Shown here one piece after another: positions 40,791 through 50,750 of a DNA stretch of 64,000 nucleotides. Numbering within the stretch: position 1 is the first letter of the stretch; each line of letters begins with the position of its first letter. The stretch is from Symsagittifera roscoffensis (lineage: Eukaryota; Xenacoelomorpha; Acoela; Convolutidae). The translations under genes were made by a program, and so were the position numbers. The stretch covers positions 78,253,396-78,317,395 of the forward strand of contig NC_087065.1 of NCBI RefSeq assembly GCF_963678635.1. The letters run 5' to 3'. Below the pieces are notes generated by a model. That model did no database searches, had not been told where the DNA came from, and saw only the letters and a list, made by a program, of their open reading frames with translations.

Positions 40791-42600
40791 GTAATGAGAG
40801 CTAATAAACGGCTGACCACTTACGATTTTACAGACGCAATCAATATGATAGAAAGTAACTAGTTGTTTGCTGGAGTCTTCTTGTTGGCTAATGAGAGCTA
40901 TTAAACGGCTAATAAAATCAATATGATAGAAAGTAACTAGTTGTTCGCTTGAGTCTTCTTGTTGGCTAATGAGAGCTAATAAACGGCTAATAAAATCAAT
41001 ATGATAGAAATTATCTAGTTGTTTGCTTGAGTCTTCTTGTTGGCTAATGAGAGCTTAAAAACGGCTAATAAAATCAATATGATAGAAAGTAACTAGTTGT
41101 TTGCTTGAGTCTTCTTGTTGGCTAATGAGAGCTAATAAACGGCTAATAAAATCAATATGATAGAAAGTAACTAGTTGTTTGCTTGAGTTGTGTTCTTGTT
41201 GGCTAAGGAGAGCTAATAAACGACTGACCACTTAAGATTTTACAGACGCAATCAATGTGCTAGAAATTAACTAGTTGTTGGCTTGAGTTGTCTTCTTGTT
41301 GGCTAATGAGAGCTAATATACGGCTGACCACTTAAGATTTTACAGACGCAATCAATATGATAGAAAGTAACTAGTTGTTTGCTTGAACTGTCTTCTTGTT
41401 GGCTAATGAGAGCTATTAAACGGCTAATAAAATCAATATGATAGAAAGTAACTAGTTGTTCGCTTGAGTCTTCTTGTTGGCTAATGAGAGCTAATAAACG
41501 GCTAATAAAATCAATATGATAGAAATTATCTAGTTGTTTGCTTGAGTCTTCTTGTTGGCTAATGAGAGCTTAAAAACGGCTAATAAAATCAATATGATAG
41601 AAAGTAACTAGTTGTTTGCTTGAGTTGTGTTCTTGTTGGCTAAGGAGAGCTAATAAACGACTGACCACTTAAGATTTTACAGACGCAATCAATATGATAG
41701 AAAGTAACTAGTTGTTTGCTTGAGTTGTCTCCTTGTTGGCTAATGAGAGCTAATATACGGCTGACCACTTAAGATTTTACAGACGCAATCAATATGATAG
41801 AAAGTAACTAGTTGTTTGCTTGAACTGTCTTCTTGTTGGCTAATGAGAGCTAATAAACGGCTGACCCCCTTCAGATTTTACGGACGCAATCAATATGATA
41901 GGAAGTAACTAGTTGTTTGCTTGAGTCTTCTTGTTGGGTAATGAGAGCTAATAAACGGCTGACCACTTACGATTTTACAGACGCAATCAATATGATAGAA
42001 AGTAACTAGTTGTTTGCTGGAGTCTTCTTGTTGGCTAATGAGAGCTATTAAACGGCTAATAAAATCAATATGATAGAAAGTAACTAGCTGTTCGCTTGAG
42101 TCTTCTTGTTGGCTAATGAGAGCTAATAAACGGCTAATAAAATCAATATGATAGAAATTATCTAGTTGTTTGCTTGAGTCTTCTTGTTGGCTAATGAGAG
42201 CTTAAAAACGGCTGATAAAATCAATATGATAGAAAGTAACTAGTTGTTTGCTTGAGTCTTCTTGTTGGCTAATGAGAGCTAATAAACGGCTAATAAAATC
42301 AATATGATAGAAAGTAACTAGTTGTTTGCTTGAGTTGTGTTCTTGTTGGCTAAGGAGAGCTAATAAACGACTGACCACTTAAGATTTTACAGACGCAATC
42401 AATGTGCTAGAAAGTAACTAGTTGTTGGCTTGAGTTGTCTTCTTGTTGGCTAATGAGAGCTAATATACGGCTGACCACTTAAGATTTTACAGACGCAATC
42501 AATATGATAGAAAGTAACTAGTTGTTTGCTTGAACTGTCTTCTTGTTGGCTAATGAGAGCTATTAAACGGCTAATAAAATCAATATGATAGAAAGTAACT
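40716..42600. repeat. 1147-bp tandem duplication within satellite A
   Basis: Three independent markers recur at the same 1147-bp spacing: GACCCCCTTCAG (40716, 41863), TGGAGTCTTC (40871, 42018) and GTTGTGTTCTTG (41187, 42334). A shorter copy lies between them near 41.6 kb. Long and short monomers are mixed. Confidence 0.85.
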
Positions 42601-45600
42601 AGTTGTTCGCTTGAGTCTTCTTGTTGGCTAATGAGAGCTAATAAACGTCTAATAAAATCAATATGATAGAAATTATCTAGTTGTTTGCTTGAGTCTTCTT
42701 GTTGGCTAATGAGAGCTTAAAAACGGCTAATAAAATCAATATGATAGAAAGTGACTAGTTGTTTGCTTGAGTCTTCTTGTTGGCTAATGAGAGCTAATAA
42801 ACGGCTAATAAAATCAATATGATAGAAAGTAACTAGTTGTTTGCTTGAGTCTTCTTGTTGGCTAATGAGAGCTAATAAACGGCTAATAACATCAATATGA
42901 TAGAAAGCAACTAGTTGTTTGCTTGAGTCTTCTTGTTGGCTATTGAGGGCTAATAAACGGCTAATAAAATCAATATGATAGAAAGTAACTAGTTGTTTGC
43001 TTGAGTCTTCTTGTTGGCTAATGAGAGCTAACAAACGGCTAATAAAAGCAATATGATAGAAAGTAACTAGTTGTTTGCTTGAGTCTTCTTGTTGGCTAAT
43101 GAGAGCTAATAAACGGCTAAAAAAATCAATATGATAGAAAGTAACTAGTTGTTTGCTTGAGTCTTCTTGTTGGCTAATGAGAGCTAAAAAACGGCTAATA
43201 AAATCAATATGATAGAAAGTAACTAGTTGTTTGCTTGAGTCTTCTTGTTAGCTAATGAGAGCTAATAAGCGGCTAATAAAATCAATATGATAGAAAGTAA
43301 CTAGTTGTTTGCTTGAGTCTTCTTGTTGGCTAATGAGAGCTAATAAACGGCTAATAAAATCAATATGATAGAAAGCAACTAGTTGTTTGCTTGAGTCTTC
43401 TTGTTGGCTAATGAGGGCTAATAAACGGCTAATAAAATCAATATGATAGAAAATAACTGGTTGTTTGCTTGAGTCTTCTTGTTGGCTAATGAGAGCTGAT
43501 AAACGGCTAATAAAATCAATATGATAGAAACTAACTAGTTGTTAGTTTGAGTCTTCTTGTTGGCTATTGAGAGCTAATAAACGGCTAATAAAATCAATAT
43601 GATAGAAAGTAAATAATTGTTTGCTTGAGTCTTCTTGTTGGCTAATGAGAGCTAATAAACGGCTAAAAAAATCACTAGGATAGAAAGTAACTAGTTGTTT
43701 GCTTGAGTCTTCTTGTTGGCTAATGAGAGCTAATAAACGGCTAATAAAATCAATATGATAGAAAGTAACTAGTTGTTTGCTTGAGTCTTCTTGTCGGCTA
43801 ATGAGAGCTAATGAACGGCTAATAAAATCAATATGAGAGAAAGTAACTAGATGTTTGCTTGAGTCTTCTTGTTGGCTAATGAGAGCTAAAAAACGGCTAA
43901 TAAAATCAATATGATAGAAATTAACTAGTTGTTTGCTTGAGTCTTCTTGTTGGCTAATGAGAGCTAATAAACGGCTAAAAAAAGTCAATATGATAGAAAG
44001 TGACTAGTTGTTTGCTTGAGTCTTCTTGTTGGCTAATAAGAGCTAATAAACGGCTAATAAAATCAATATGATAGAAAGTAACTAGTTGTTTGCTTGAGTC
44101 TTCTTGTTGGCTAATGAGAGCTAATAAACGGCTAAAAAAATCAATATGATAGAAAGTGACTAGTTGTTTGCTTGAGTCTTCTTGTTGGCTAATAAGAGCT
44201 AATAAACGGCTAATAAAATCAATATGATAGAAAGTAACTAACTGTTTGCTTGAGTCTTCTTGTTGGCTAATGAGAGCCAATAAACGGCTAAAAAAATCAA
44301 TATGATAGAAAGTAACTAGTTGTTTGCTTGAGTCTTCTTGTTGGCTAATGAGAGCTAGTAAACGGCTAATAAAATCAATTTGATAGAAAGTAACTAGTTT
44401 TTTTGCTTGAGTCTTCTTGTTGGCTATTGAGAGCTAATAAACGGCTAATAAAATCATTATGATAGAAAGTAACTAGTTGTTTGCTTGAGTCTTCTTGTTG
44501 GCTAATGAGAGCTACTAAACGGCTGATAAAATCAATTTGATAGAAAGTAACTTTTTGTTTGCTTGAGTCTTCTTGTTGGCTATTGAGAGCTAATGAACGG
44601 CTAATAAAATCAATATGATAGAAAGTGACTAGTTGTTTGCTTGAGTCTTCTTGTTGGCTAAAAAGAGCTAATAAACGGATAATAAAATCAATATGATAGA
44701 AAGTGACTAGTTGTTTGCTTGAGTCTTCTTGTTGGCTAAAAAGAGCTAATAAACGGCTAATAAAATCAATATGATAGAAATTATCTAGTTGTTTGCTTGA
44801 GTCTTCTTGTTGGCTAATGAGAGCTAATAAACGGCTAAAAAAGTCAATATGATAGAAAGTGACTAGTTGTTTGCTTGAGTCTTCTTGTTGGCTAATGAGA
44901 GCTACTAAACGGCTGATAAAATCAATTTGATAGAAAGTAACTTTTTGTTTGCTTGAGTCTTCTTGTTGGCTAATGAGAGCTAATGAACGGCTAATAAAAT
45001 CAATATGATAGAAAGTGACTAGTTGTTTGCTTGAGTCTTCTTGTTGGCTAATGAGAGCTAATAAACGGCTAATAAAATCAATATGATAGAAATTATCTAG
45101 TTGTTTGCTTGAGTCTTCTTGTTGGCTAATGAGAGCTTAAAAACGGCTAATAAAATCAATATGATAGAAAGTAACTAGTTGTTTGCTTGAGTCTTCTTGT
45201 TGGCTAATGAGAGCTAATAAACGGCTAATAAAATCAATATGATAGAAAGTAACTAGTTGTTTGCTTGAGTTGTGTTCTTGTTGGCTAAGGAGAGCTAATA
45301 AACGACTGACCACTTAAGATTTTACAGACGCAATCAATGTGCTAGAAAGTAACTAGTTGTTGGCTTGAGTTGTCTTCTTGTTGGCTAATGAGAGCTAATA
45401 TACGGCTGACCACTTAAGATTTTACAGACGCAATCAATATGATAGAAAGTAACTAGTTGTTTGCTTGAACTGTCTTCTTGTTGGCTAATGAGAGCTATTA
45501 AACGGCTAATAAAATCAATATGATAGAAAGTAACTAGTTGTTCGCTTGAGTCTTCTTGTTGGCTAATGAGAGCTAATAAACGTCTAATAAAATCAATATG

Positions 45601-47630
45601 ATAGAAATTATCTAGTTGTTTGCTTGAGTCTTCTTGTTGGCTAATGAGAGCTTAAAAACGGCTAATAAAATCAATATGATAGAAAGTAACTAGTTGTTTG
45701 CTTGAGTCTTCTTGTTGGCTAATGAGAGCTAATAAACGGCTAATAAAATCAATATGATAGAAAGTAACTAGTTGTTTGCTTGAGTCTTCTTGTTGGCTAA
45801 TGAGAGCTAATAAACGGCTAATAACATCAATATGATAGAAAGCAACTAGTTGTTTGCTTGAGTCTTCTTGTTGGCTAATGAGGGCTAATAAACGGCTAAT
45901 AAAATCAATATGATAGAAAGTAACTAGTTGTTTGCTTGAGTCTTCTTGTTGGCTAATGAGAGCTAACAAACGGCTAATAAAAGCAATATGATAGAAAGTA
46001 ACTAGTTGTTTGCTTGAGTCTTCTTGTTGGCTAATGAGAGCTAATAAACGGCTAAAAAAATCAATATGATAGAAAGTAACTAGTTGTTTGCTTGAGTCTT
46101 CTTGTTGGCTAATGAGAGCTAAAAAACGGCTAATAAAATCAATATGATAGAAAGTAACTAGTTGTTTGCTTGAGTCTTCTTGTTAGCTAATGAGAGCTAA
46201 TAAGCGGCTAATAAAATCAATATGATAGAAAGTAACTAGTTGTTTGCTTGAGTCTTCTTGTTGGCTAATGAGAGCTAATAAACGGCTAATAAAATCAATA
46301 TGATAGAAAGCAACTAGTTGTTTGCTTGAGTCTTCTTGTTGGCTAATGAGGGCTAATAAACGGCTAATAAAATCAATATGATAGAAAATAACTGGTTGTT
46401 TGCTTGAGTCTTCTTGTTGGCTAATGAGAGCTAATAAACGGCTAATAAAATCAATATGATAGAAACTAACTAGTTGTTTGTTTGAGTCTTCTTGTTGGCT
46501 ATTGAGAGCTAATAAACGGCTAATAAAATCAATATGATAGAAAGTAAATAGTTGTTTGCTTGAGTCTTCTTGTTGGCTAATGAGAGCTAATAAACGGCTA
46601 AAAAAATCACTAGGATAGAAAGTAACTAGTTGTTTGCTTGAGTCTTCTTGTTGGCTAAGGAGAGCTAATAAACGGCTAATAAAATCAATATGATAGAAAG
46701 TAACTAGTTGTTTGCTTGAGTCTTCTTGTCGGCTAATGAGAGCTAATGAACGGCTAATAAAATCAATATGAGAGAAAGTAACTAGATGTTTGCTTGAGTC
46801 TTCTTGTTGGCTAATGAGAGCTAAAAAACGGCTAATAAAATCAATATGATAGAAATTAACTAGTTGTTTGCTTGAGTCTTCTTGTTGGCTAATGAGAGCT
46901 AATAAACGGCTAAAAAAAGTCAATATGATAGAAAGTGACTAGTTGTTTGCTTGAGTCTTCTTGTTGGCTAATAAGAGCTAATAAACGGCTAATAAAATCA
47001 ATATGATAGAAAGTAACTAGTTGTTTGCTTGAGTCTTCTTGTTGGCTAATGAGAGCTAATAAACGGCTAAAAAAATCAATATGATAGAAAGTGACTAGTT
47101 GTTTGCTTGAGTCTTCTTGTTGGCTAATAAGAGCTAATAAACGGCTAATAAAATCAATATGATAGAAAGTAACTAACTGTTTGCTTGAGTCTTCTTGTTG
47201 GCTAATGAGAGCCAATAAACGGCTAAAAAAATCAATATGATAGAAAGTAACTAGTTGTTTGCTTGAGTCTTCTTGTTGGCTAATGAGAGCTAGTAAACGG
47301 CTAATAAAATCAATTTGATAGAAAGTAACTAGTTTTTTTGCTTGAGTCTTCTTGTTGGCTATTGAGAGCTAATAAACGGCTAATAAAATCAATATGATAG
47401 AAAGTAACTAGTTGTTTGCTTGAGTCTTCTTGTTGGCTAATGAGAGCTACTAAACGGCTGATAAAATCAATTTGATAGAAAGTAACTTTTTGTTTGCTTG
47501 AGTCTTCTTGTTGGCTAATGAGAGCTAATGAACGGCTAATAAAATCAATATGATAGAAAGTGACTAGTTGTTTGTTTGAGTCTTCTTGTTGGCTAAAAAG
47601 AGCTAATAAACGGATAATAAAATCAATATG
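42155..47630. repeat. 2935-bp tandem duplication, mostly 78-bp monomers
   Basis: Six markers share an exact 2935-bp spacing: AAATTATC (42155, 45090), GTTGTGTTCTTG (42334, 45269), frame ends 43034/45969, 43988/46923 and 44280/47215, and GGCTGATAAAATC (44521, 47456). Identity holds to about 47630, where the second copy departs. Apart from a few long monomers near its start, the unit is built of short monomers. The copies differ at scattered single bases (for example AATCATTAT versus AATCAATAT), so this looks like a recent duplication rather than an assembly echo. Confidence 0.9.
43274..43351 (+). repeat. Exemplar short (78-bp) satellite A monomer
   Basis: A typical short monomer: the next copy starts exactly 78 bp downstream. 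It contains the 8-bp palindrome AACTAGTT. Together with the first bases of the next monomer it has three TAAT cores at 43331, 43341 and 43352, spaced 10 and 11 bp. Because 78 is divisible by three and one minus-strand frame has no stop, runs of this form give long apparent minus-strand frames built of a 26-residue repeat containing ALISQQEDSSKQLVTFYHID. Confidence 0.95.
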
Positions 47631-48752
47631 ATAGAAATTAACTAGTTGTTTGCTTGAGTCTTCTTGTTGGCTAATGAGAGCTAATAAACGGCTAAAAAAG
47701 TCAATATGATAGAAAGTGACTAGTTGTTTGCTTGAGTCTTCTTGTTGGCTAATGAGAGCTAATAAACGGCTGACCACCTTCAGATTTTACAGACGCAATC
47801 AATATGATAGAAAGTGACTAGTTGTTTGCTTGAGTCTTCTTGTTGGCTAATAAGAGCTAATAAACGGCTAATAAAATCAATATGATAGAAATTAACTAGT
47901 TGTTTGCTTGAGTCTTCTTGTTGGCTAATGAGAGCTAATAAACGGCTAAAAAAGTCAATATGATAGAAAGTGACTAGTTGTTTGCTTGAGTCTTCTTGTT
48001 GGCTAATAAGAGCTAATAAACGGCTAATAAAATCAATATTATAGAAAGTAACTAGTTGTTTGCTTGAGTCTTCTTGTTGGCTAATGAGAGCTAATAAACG
48101 GCTAAAAAAATCAATATGATAGAAAGTGACTAGTTTTTTGCTTGAGTCTTCTTGTTGGCTATTGAGAGCTAATAAAGGGCTAATAAAATCAATATGATAG
48201 AAAGTAACTAGTTGTTTGCTTGAGTCTTCTTGTTGGCTAATGAGAGCTACTAAACGGCTGATAAAACAATTTGATAGAAAGTAACTTTTGTTTGCTTGAG
48301 TCTTCTTGTTGGCTAATGAGAGCTAATAAACGGCTAAAAAAATCACTATGATAGAAAGTAACTAGTTGTTTGCTTGAGTCTTCTTGTTGGCTAATGAGAG
48401 CTAATAAACGGCTAATAAAATCAATATGATAGAAAGTAACTAGTTGTTTGCTTGAGTCTTCTTGTTGGCTAATGAGAGCTAATGAACGGCTAATAAAATC
48501 AATATGATAGAAAGTGACTAATGTTTGCTTGAGTCTTCTTGTTGGCTAATAAGAGCTAATAAACGGCTAATAAAATCAATATGATAGAAATTAACTAGTT
48601 GTTTGCTTGAGTCTTCTTGTTGGCTAATGAGAGCTAATAAACGGCTAATAAAATCAATATGATAGAAAGTAACTACTTGTTTGCTTGAGTCTTCTTGTTG
48701 GCTAATGAGAGCTAATAAACGGCTGACCACCTTCAGATTTTACAGACGCAAG
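47631..48752. repeat. Right-hand edge of satellite A
   Basis: Short-form monomers, slightly more irregular than inside the array (AACTTTTG, TGACTAATG, GATAAAACAATTTG). They end in one long-form monomer that breaks off after ACAGACGCAA at about 48752. Increased divergence at the edge is usual for tandem arrays homogenised by unequal exchange. Confidence 0.8.
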
Positions 48753-49058
48753 CCTCTAGTGTTTTATTTCGAAAGGAGAGTATACACTGGAGGGTGCGAG
48801 ATTTCCTATGGAGCTAACTGGCATCTTAATAGTCTCCAGAGATGTAAAGGAGATACATGTGAAAAACATTGCATCAAAGCCGTTAAAAAATACCTCCAGT
48901 ACTGATTCTGAAATCTTTTTTCAGAAAATCTTTTATCGTGATGTCATTTACAAAACTTCTTCAGATTTCAGTTTTTATTATTTGAGTAAACAGCAGTATT
49001 TTTATTACAGCAAAAGATTATTTATTTATTTACTTCATGGTTACGATAAACAACAACT
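48753..49058. other. Non-repetitive segment between satellite A and the gap
   Basis: About 300 bp with no similarity to either satellite. A plus-strand ATG at 48808 (MELTGILIVSRDVKEIHVKN...) stays open for about 83 codons into the gap. The ATG context is poor (C at -3, G at +4) and no domain is recognised. A short inverted repeat, TCTGAAA...TTTCAGA, lies near 48906-48926. It may be an exon fragment or plain unique DNA; I do not call a gene. Confidence 0.5.
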
Positions 49059-49258
49059 NNNNNNNNNNNNNNNNNNNNNNNNNNNNNNNNNNNNNNNNNN
49101 NNNNNNNNNNNNNNNNNNNNNNNNNNNNNNNNNNNNNNNNNNNNNNNNNNNNNNNNNNNNNNNNNNNNNNNNNNNNNNNNNNNNNNNNNNNNNNNNNNNN
49201 NNNNNNNNNNNNNNNNNNNNNNNNNNNNNNNNNNNNNNNNNNNNNNNNNNNNNNNNNN
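49059..49258. other. Assembly gap, 200 N
   Basis: Exactly 200 consecutive N, a round size that suggests a placeholder rather than a measured distance. The base after the gap enters a run of 13 C (49262-49274), a sequence that often breaks assemblies. Open frames running through the N are meaningless. Confidence 0.98.
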
Positions 49259-49289
49259 CCGCCCCCCCCCCCCCTTAAATCCGCCCCTG
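49259..49289. mobile_element. Right end of hAT-like MITE, cut by the gap
   Basis: The last 31 bp of the element also found complete at 58277-58722 and 60200-60645, ending ATCCGCCCCTG and followed by the target-site copy CTAGCATC (49290-49297). The internal C-run is 13 bases here but 5 in the other copies. The rest is lost in the gap. Confidence 0.8.
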
Positions 49290-49363
49290 CTAGCATCGGC
49301 ATGTTTCCTATAGTTCGCATGCGGCACAGCATTTTCCAAAATTCCAACAACACTTTAAGTTCC

Positions 49364-49798
49364 AGTTTTTTTTTGGAAAAATTAATTATATTTCGGCGCC
49401 AAAAATACCCTTGGAAAAATTTTGAAATTTTGGCTTATCTAAAATTGGAGGTCGTGAAATAAAATGGAAGTTTTGGGTAGCGAAGAGGCTGAGACCCTGT
49501 GGTCCGCAACCCCTTTCTCCGCCTCCCATCAATGCTATAGATTTAGATTTCACTAAATCGACGCGTTGTTAATATTATGCGCAAACAATATTGAAAGAAA
49601 AAAAAAACAGCCTGAAAGAAAAAAGAAGCCCCTTTAAGTTAACCATAAAAATGGAATTTGTAAGGGTTCTCTTACAAACTGAAAATTTCATCAATGAGTC
49701 AGTATTGTTACATAGAATAATGTTGATTTATGAATGCCCGCCAATAGCTAGAATAAATTTCAAACCAATTTATTTTTGGTAATAACTTCGTAACATTT
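49364..49798. other. ~435-bp segment present only in spacer copy 1
   Basis: In copies 2 and 3 the flanks AACAATATTTTAATTTTCC and GCGACAAACTTTG are adjacent; here they are separated by about 435 bp. The segment contains GGCGCCAAAAATACCCTTGG and GAGACCCTGTGGTCCGCAAC, which resemble in order the MITE stretches GGCGCTAAAGGCACCTCTGG and GGACCCTTTTGGTCGGCAG. It may be a diverged relative of the MITE that inserted here, or ancestral DNA deleted from the other copies. No clear target duplication is visible. Confidence 0.45.
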
Positions 49799-49818
49799 CA
49801 GCGACAAACTTTGCAAGT

Positions 49819-49890
49819 TTATTATTATTTTTTTAATTATTATTATTATGATTATTATTATTAGTATTATGATTATTATTTTTATTAATA
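49819..49890. repeat. ATT-rich microsatellite, spacer copy 1
   Basis: Imperfect (ATT)n tract with interruptions such as ATTATGATT, matching the tracts in spacer copies 2 and 3. Confidence 0.9.
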
Positions 49891-50002
49891 TATTAAATTT
49901 GAATTTGAATTTGATGCGAAACATTTCGTATCCCCCTTCATTCATTACTATGATGCGCATTCAGAAGTTAATATCAGCTTTTAGTAATTCATAAAGCGAA
50001 AG

Positions 50003-50068
50003 TGTCGCATAAGATACACGTGTGATTTTTTCTATCGGTTGTGGGTTCGATTCCTGGTGTTTTTTTTG
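50003..50068 (+). other. tRNA-like / SINE-like relic with B-box, copy 1
   Basis: GGTTCGATTCC at 50044-50054 is an exact match to the RNA polymerase III B-box consensus GGTTCGANTCC, and it is followed by a run of eight T, which could act as a Pol III terminator. Upstream, AGCGAAAGTGTCGC loosely resembles an A-box. The A-to-B distance is longer than in a standard tRNA, and the T-stem pairs only partly, so this is not a functional tRNA. A decayed tRNA or the head of a tRNA-derived SINE are both possible. Confidence 0.35.
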
Positions 50069-50156
50069 GATTCCCGTAAAAAATAAAAAAAAACTGTGCG
50101 GAATTATGGCTCAATTGACAATATTTTGTTGATAAAATATAGATATTATTCTATAC

Positions 50157-50369
50157 TTAAAACAGACTCAGCGATGATGAGAGATCAACCCGGTTGGCAG
50201 AAATAGTTTTTGACGAGATGGCCATTAAAAAAAGACAACCTTTTCGTAAATCAGTTACTTGAAGTTTTGAGCTCCAACTAAGCACCAAAATGTCCCTTAA
50301 TGCGCTACAACGCATGCCACTGGTTAGGTTTCTAAGTAACCCAAGTTTGTAAGCCAGAAAAATTAACAA
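50157..50369 (-). other. 70-codon open frame in spacer copy 1, probably non-coding
   Basis: A minus-strand frame whose first codon is TTG, not ATG. It is open in all three spacer copies (also 59153-59365 and 61078-61290) with no indel. The copies differ by several amino-acid changes (G/E, C/F, R/G, C/H, N/K), so conservation simply follows from copy relatedness. No domain, signal peptide or splice context is recognised. It may be a fragment of an older coding sequence. Confidence 0.3.
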
Positions 50370-50750
50370 TTTTACACTCCAATCATTCTAATTAAATTTA
50401 ATTTTGTTTTGATTTTATTACCTCTTTGTTTAGTGTCTATTTTTAAATAAATTTTTTTGAATCAATTTATTGATAAAAAGAGAACCATGTAGTTGATATA
50501 GTTTAATGTCCACCCAAACTTCTCAGAAGCATATACAGAAACGTGAGATTTTGTATATAGTAGTGTGGAAAAAATTAGTATTGCAGACGTAGTGTTTGTT
50601 ACACTGTCAGTCCTCTTTTTCCAACCACAGTAGTACATTTTAGTGTAAAGTATTGCAGGCGTAGTGTTTGTTACAATGTCAGTCCTCTTGTCCCAACCAC
50701 AGTAGAACATTTTAGTGTAACGTATTGCAGGCGTAGTGTTTGTTACACGG

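Larger units (their letters stand above)
1..48752. repeat. Satellite A tandem array, 78-bp and ~97-101-bp monomers
   Basis: The array fills the first 48.7 kb without interruption, all monomers in the same orientation. Each monomer shares a core that includes GATAGAAAGTAACTAGTTG, GCTTGAGTCTTCTTGTTGG and CTAATGAGAGCTAATAAACG. The long form has an additional segment beginning TGACCACCTTCAGATTTTAC and ending ACAGACGCAATCAAT. The short form replaces that with TAATAAAATCAAT, making it 20 bp shorter. Long-form lengths vary (97, 98, 100, 101 bp) through two small indels: GAGTC versus GAGTTGTC, and CCACTTAAG versus CCACCTTCAG. The left end lies outside the window. The right end stops inside a long monomer at GACGCAA, next to non-repetitive DNA. 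I do not recognise the family by name. Whether it is centromeric, subtelomeric or interstitial cannot be decided here. Confidence 0.97.
49298..50577. repeat. Satellite B spacer, copy 1 (left part missing)
   Basis: Same sequence as the right part of the spacers at 58053-59555 and 59978-61481, starting GGCATGTTTCC and ending just before the first 72-bp array at TAGTAGTGTGGAA. It is more diverged than copies 2 and 3 are from each other. It has about 435 extra bases at 49364-49798 that the others lack. It holds an ATT microsatellite, the tRNA-like motif and the 70-codon open frame, in the same order as the other copies. No gene is supported. Confidence 0.85.

Noticed and set aside
712-48730. Many minus-strand open frames in satellite A made of a 26-residue repeat
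   Set aside because: They occur only where monomers are 78 bp (26 codons), vanish in 97-101-bp blocks, and those checked begin at GTG at the block edge. They are a product of period and array boundaries.
1-48752. CRISPR array
   Set aside because: Direct repeats are head to tail with no unique spacers, monomers are 78-101 bp, and no cas genes are present; the DNA is eukaryotic in character.
1-48752. CENP-B box in satellite A (CTTGTTGGCTAATG region)
   Set aside because: Only TTGTTGG-like similarity; the required CGGG core and the TTCG start are absent.
49022-49462. Open frames running through the gap region
   Set aside because: They consist largely of N translated as unknown residues.
49760-49960. 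Minus frame rich in isoleucine and lysine
   Set aside because: It is translation of the ATT microsatellite.
50044-50054. Functional tRNA gene at the B-box
   Set aside because: A-box spacing is wrong, the T-stem pairs poorly and no acceptor stem or anticodon arm can be folded by eye.
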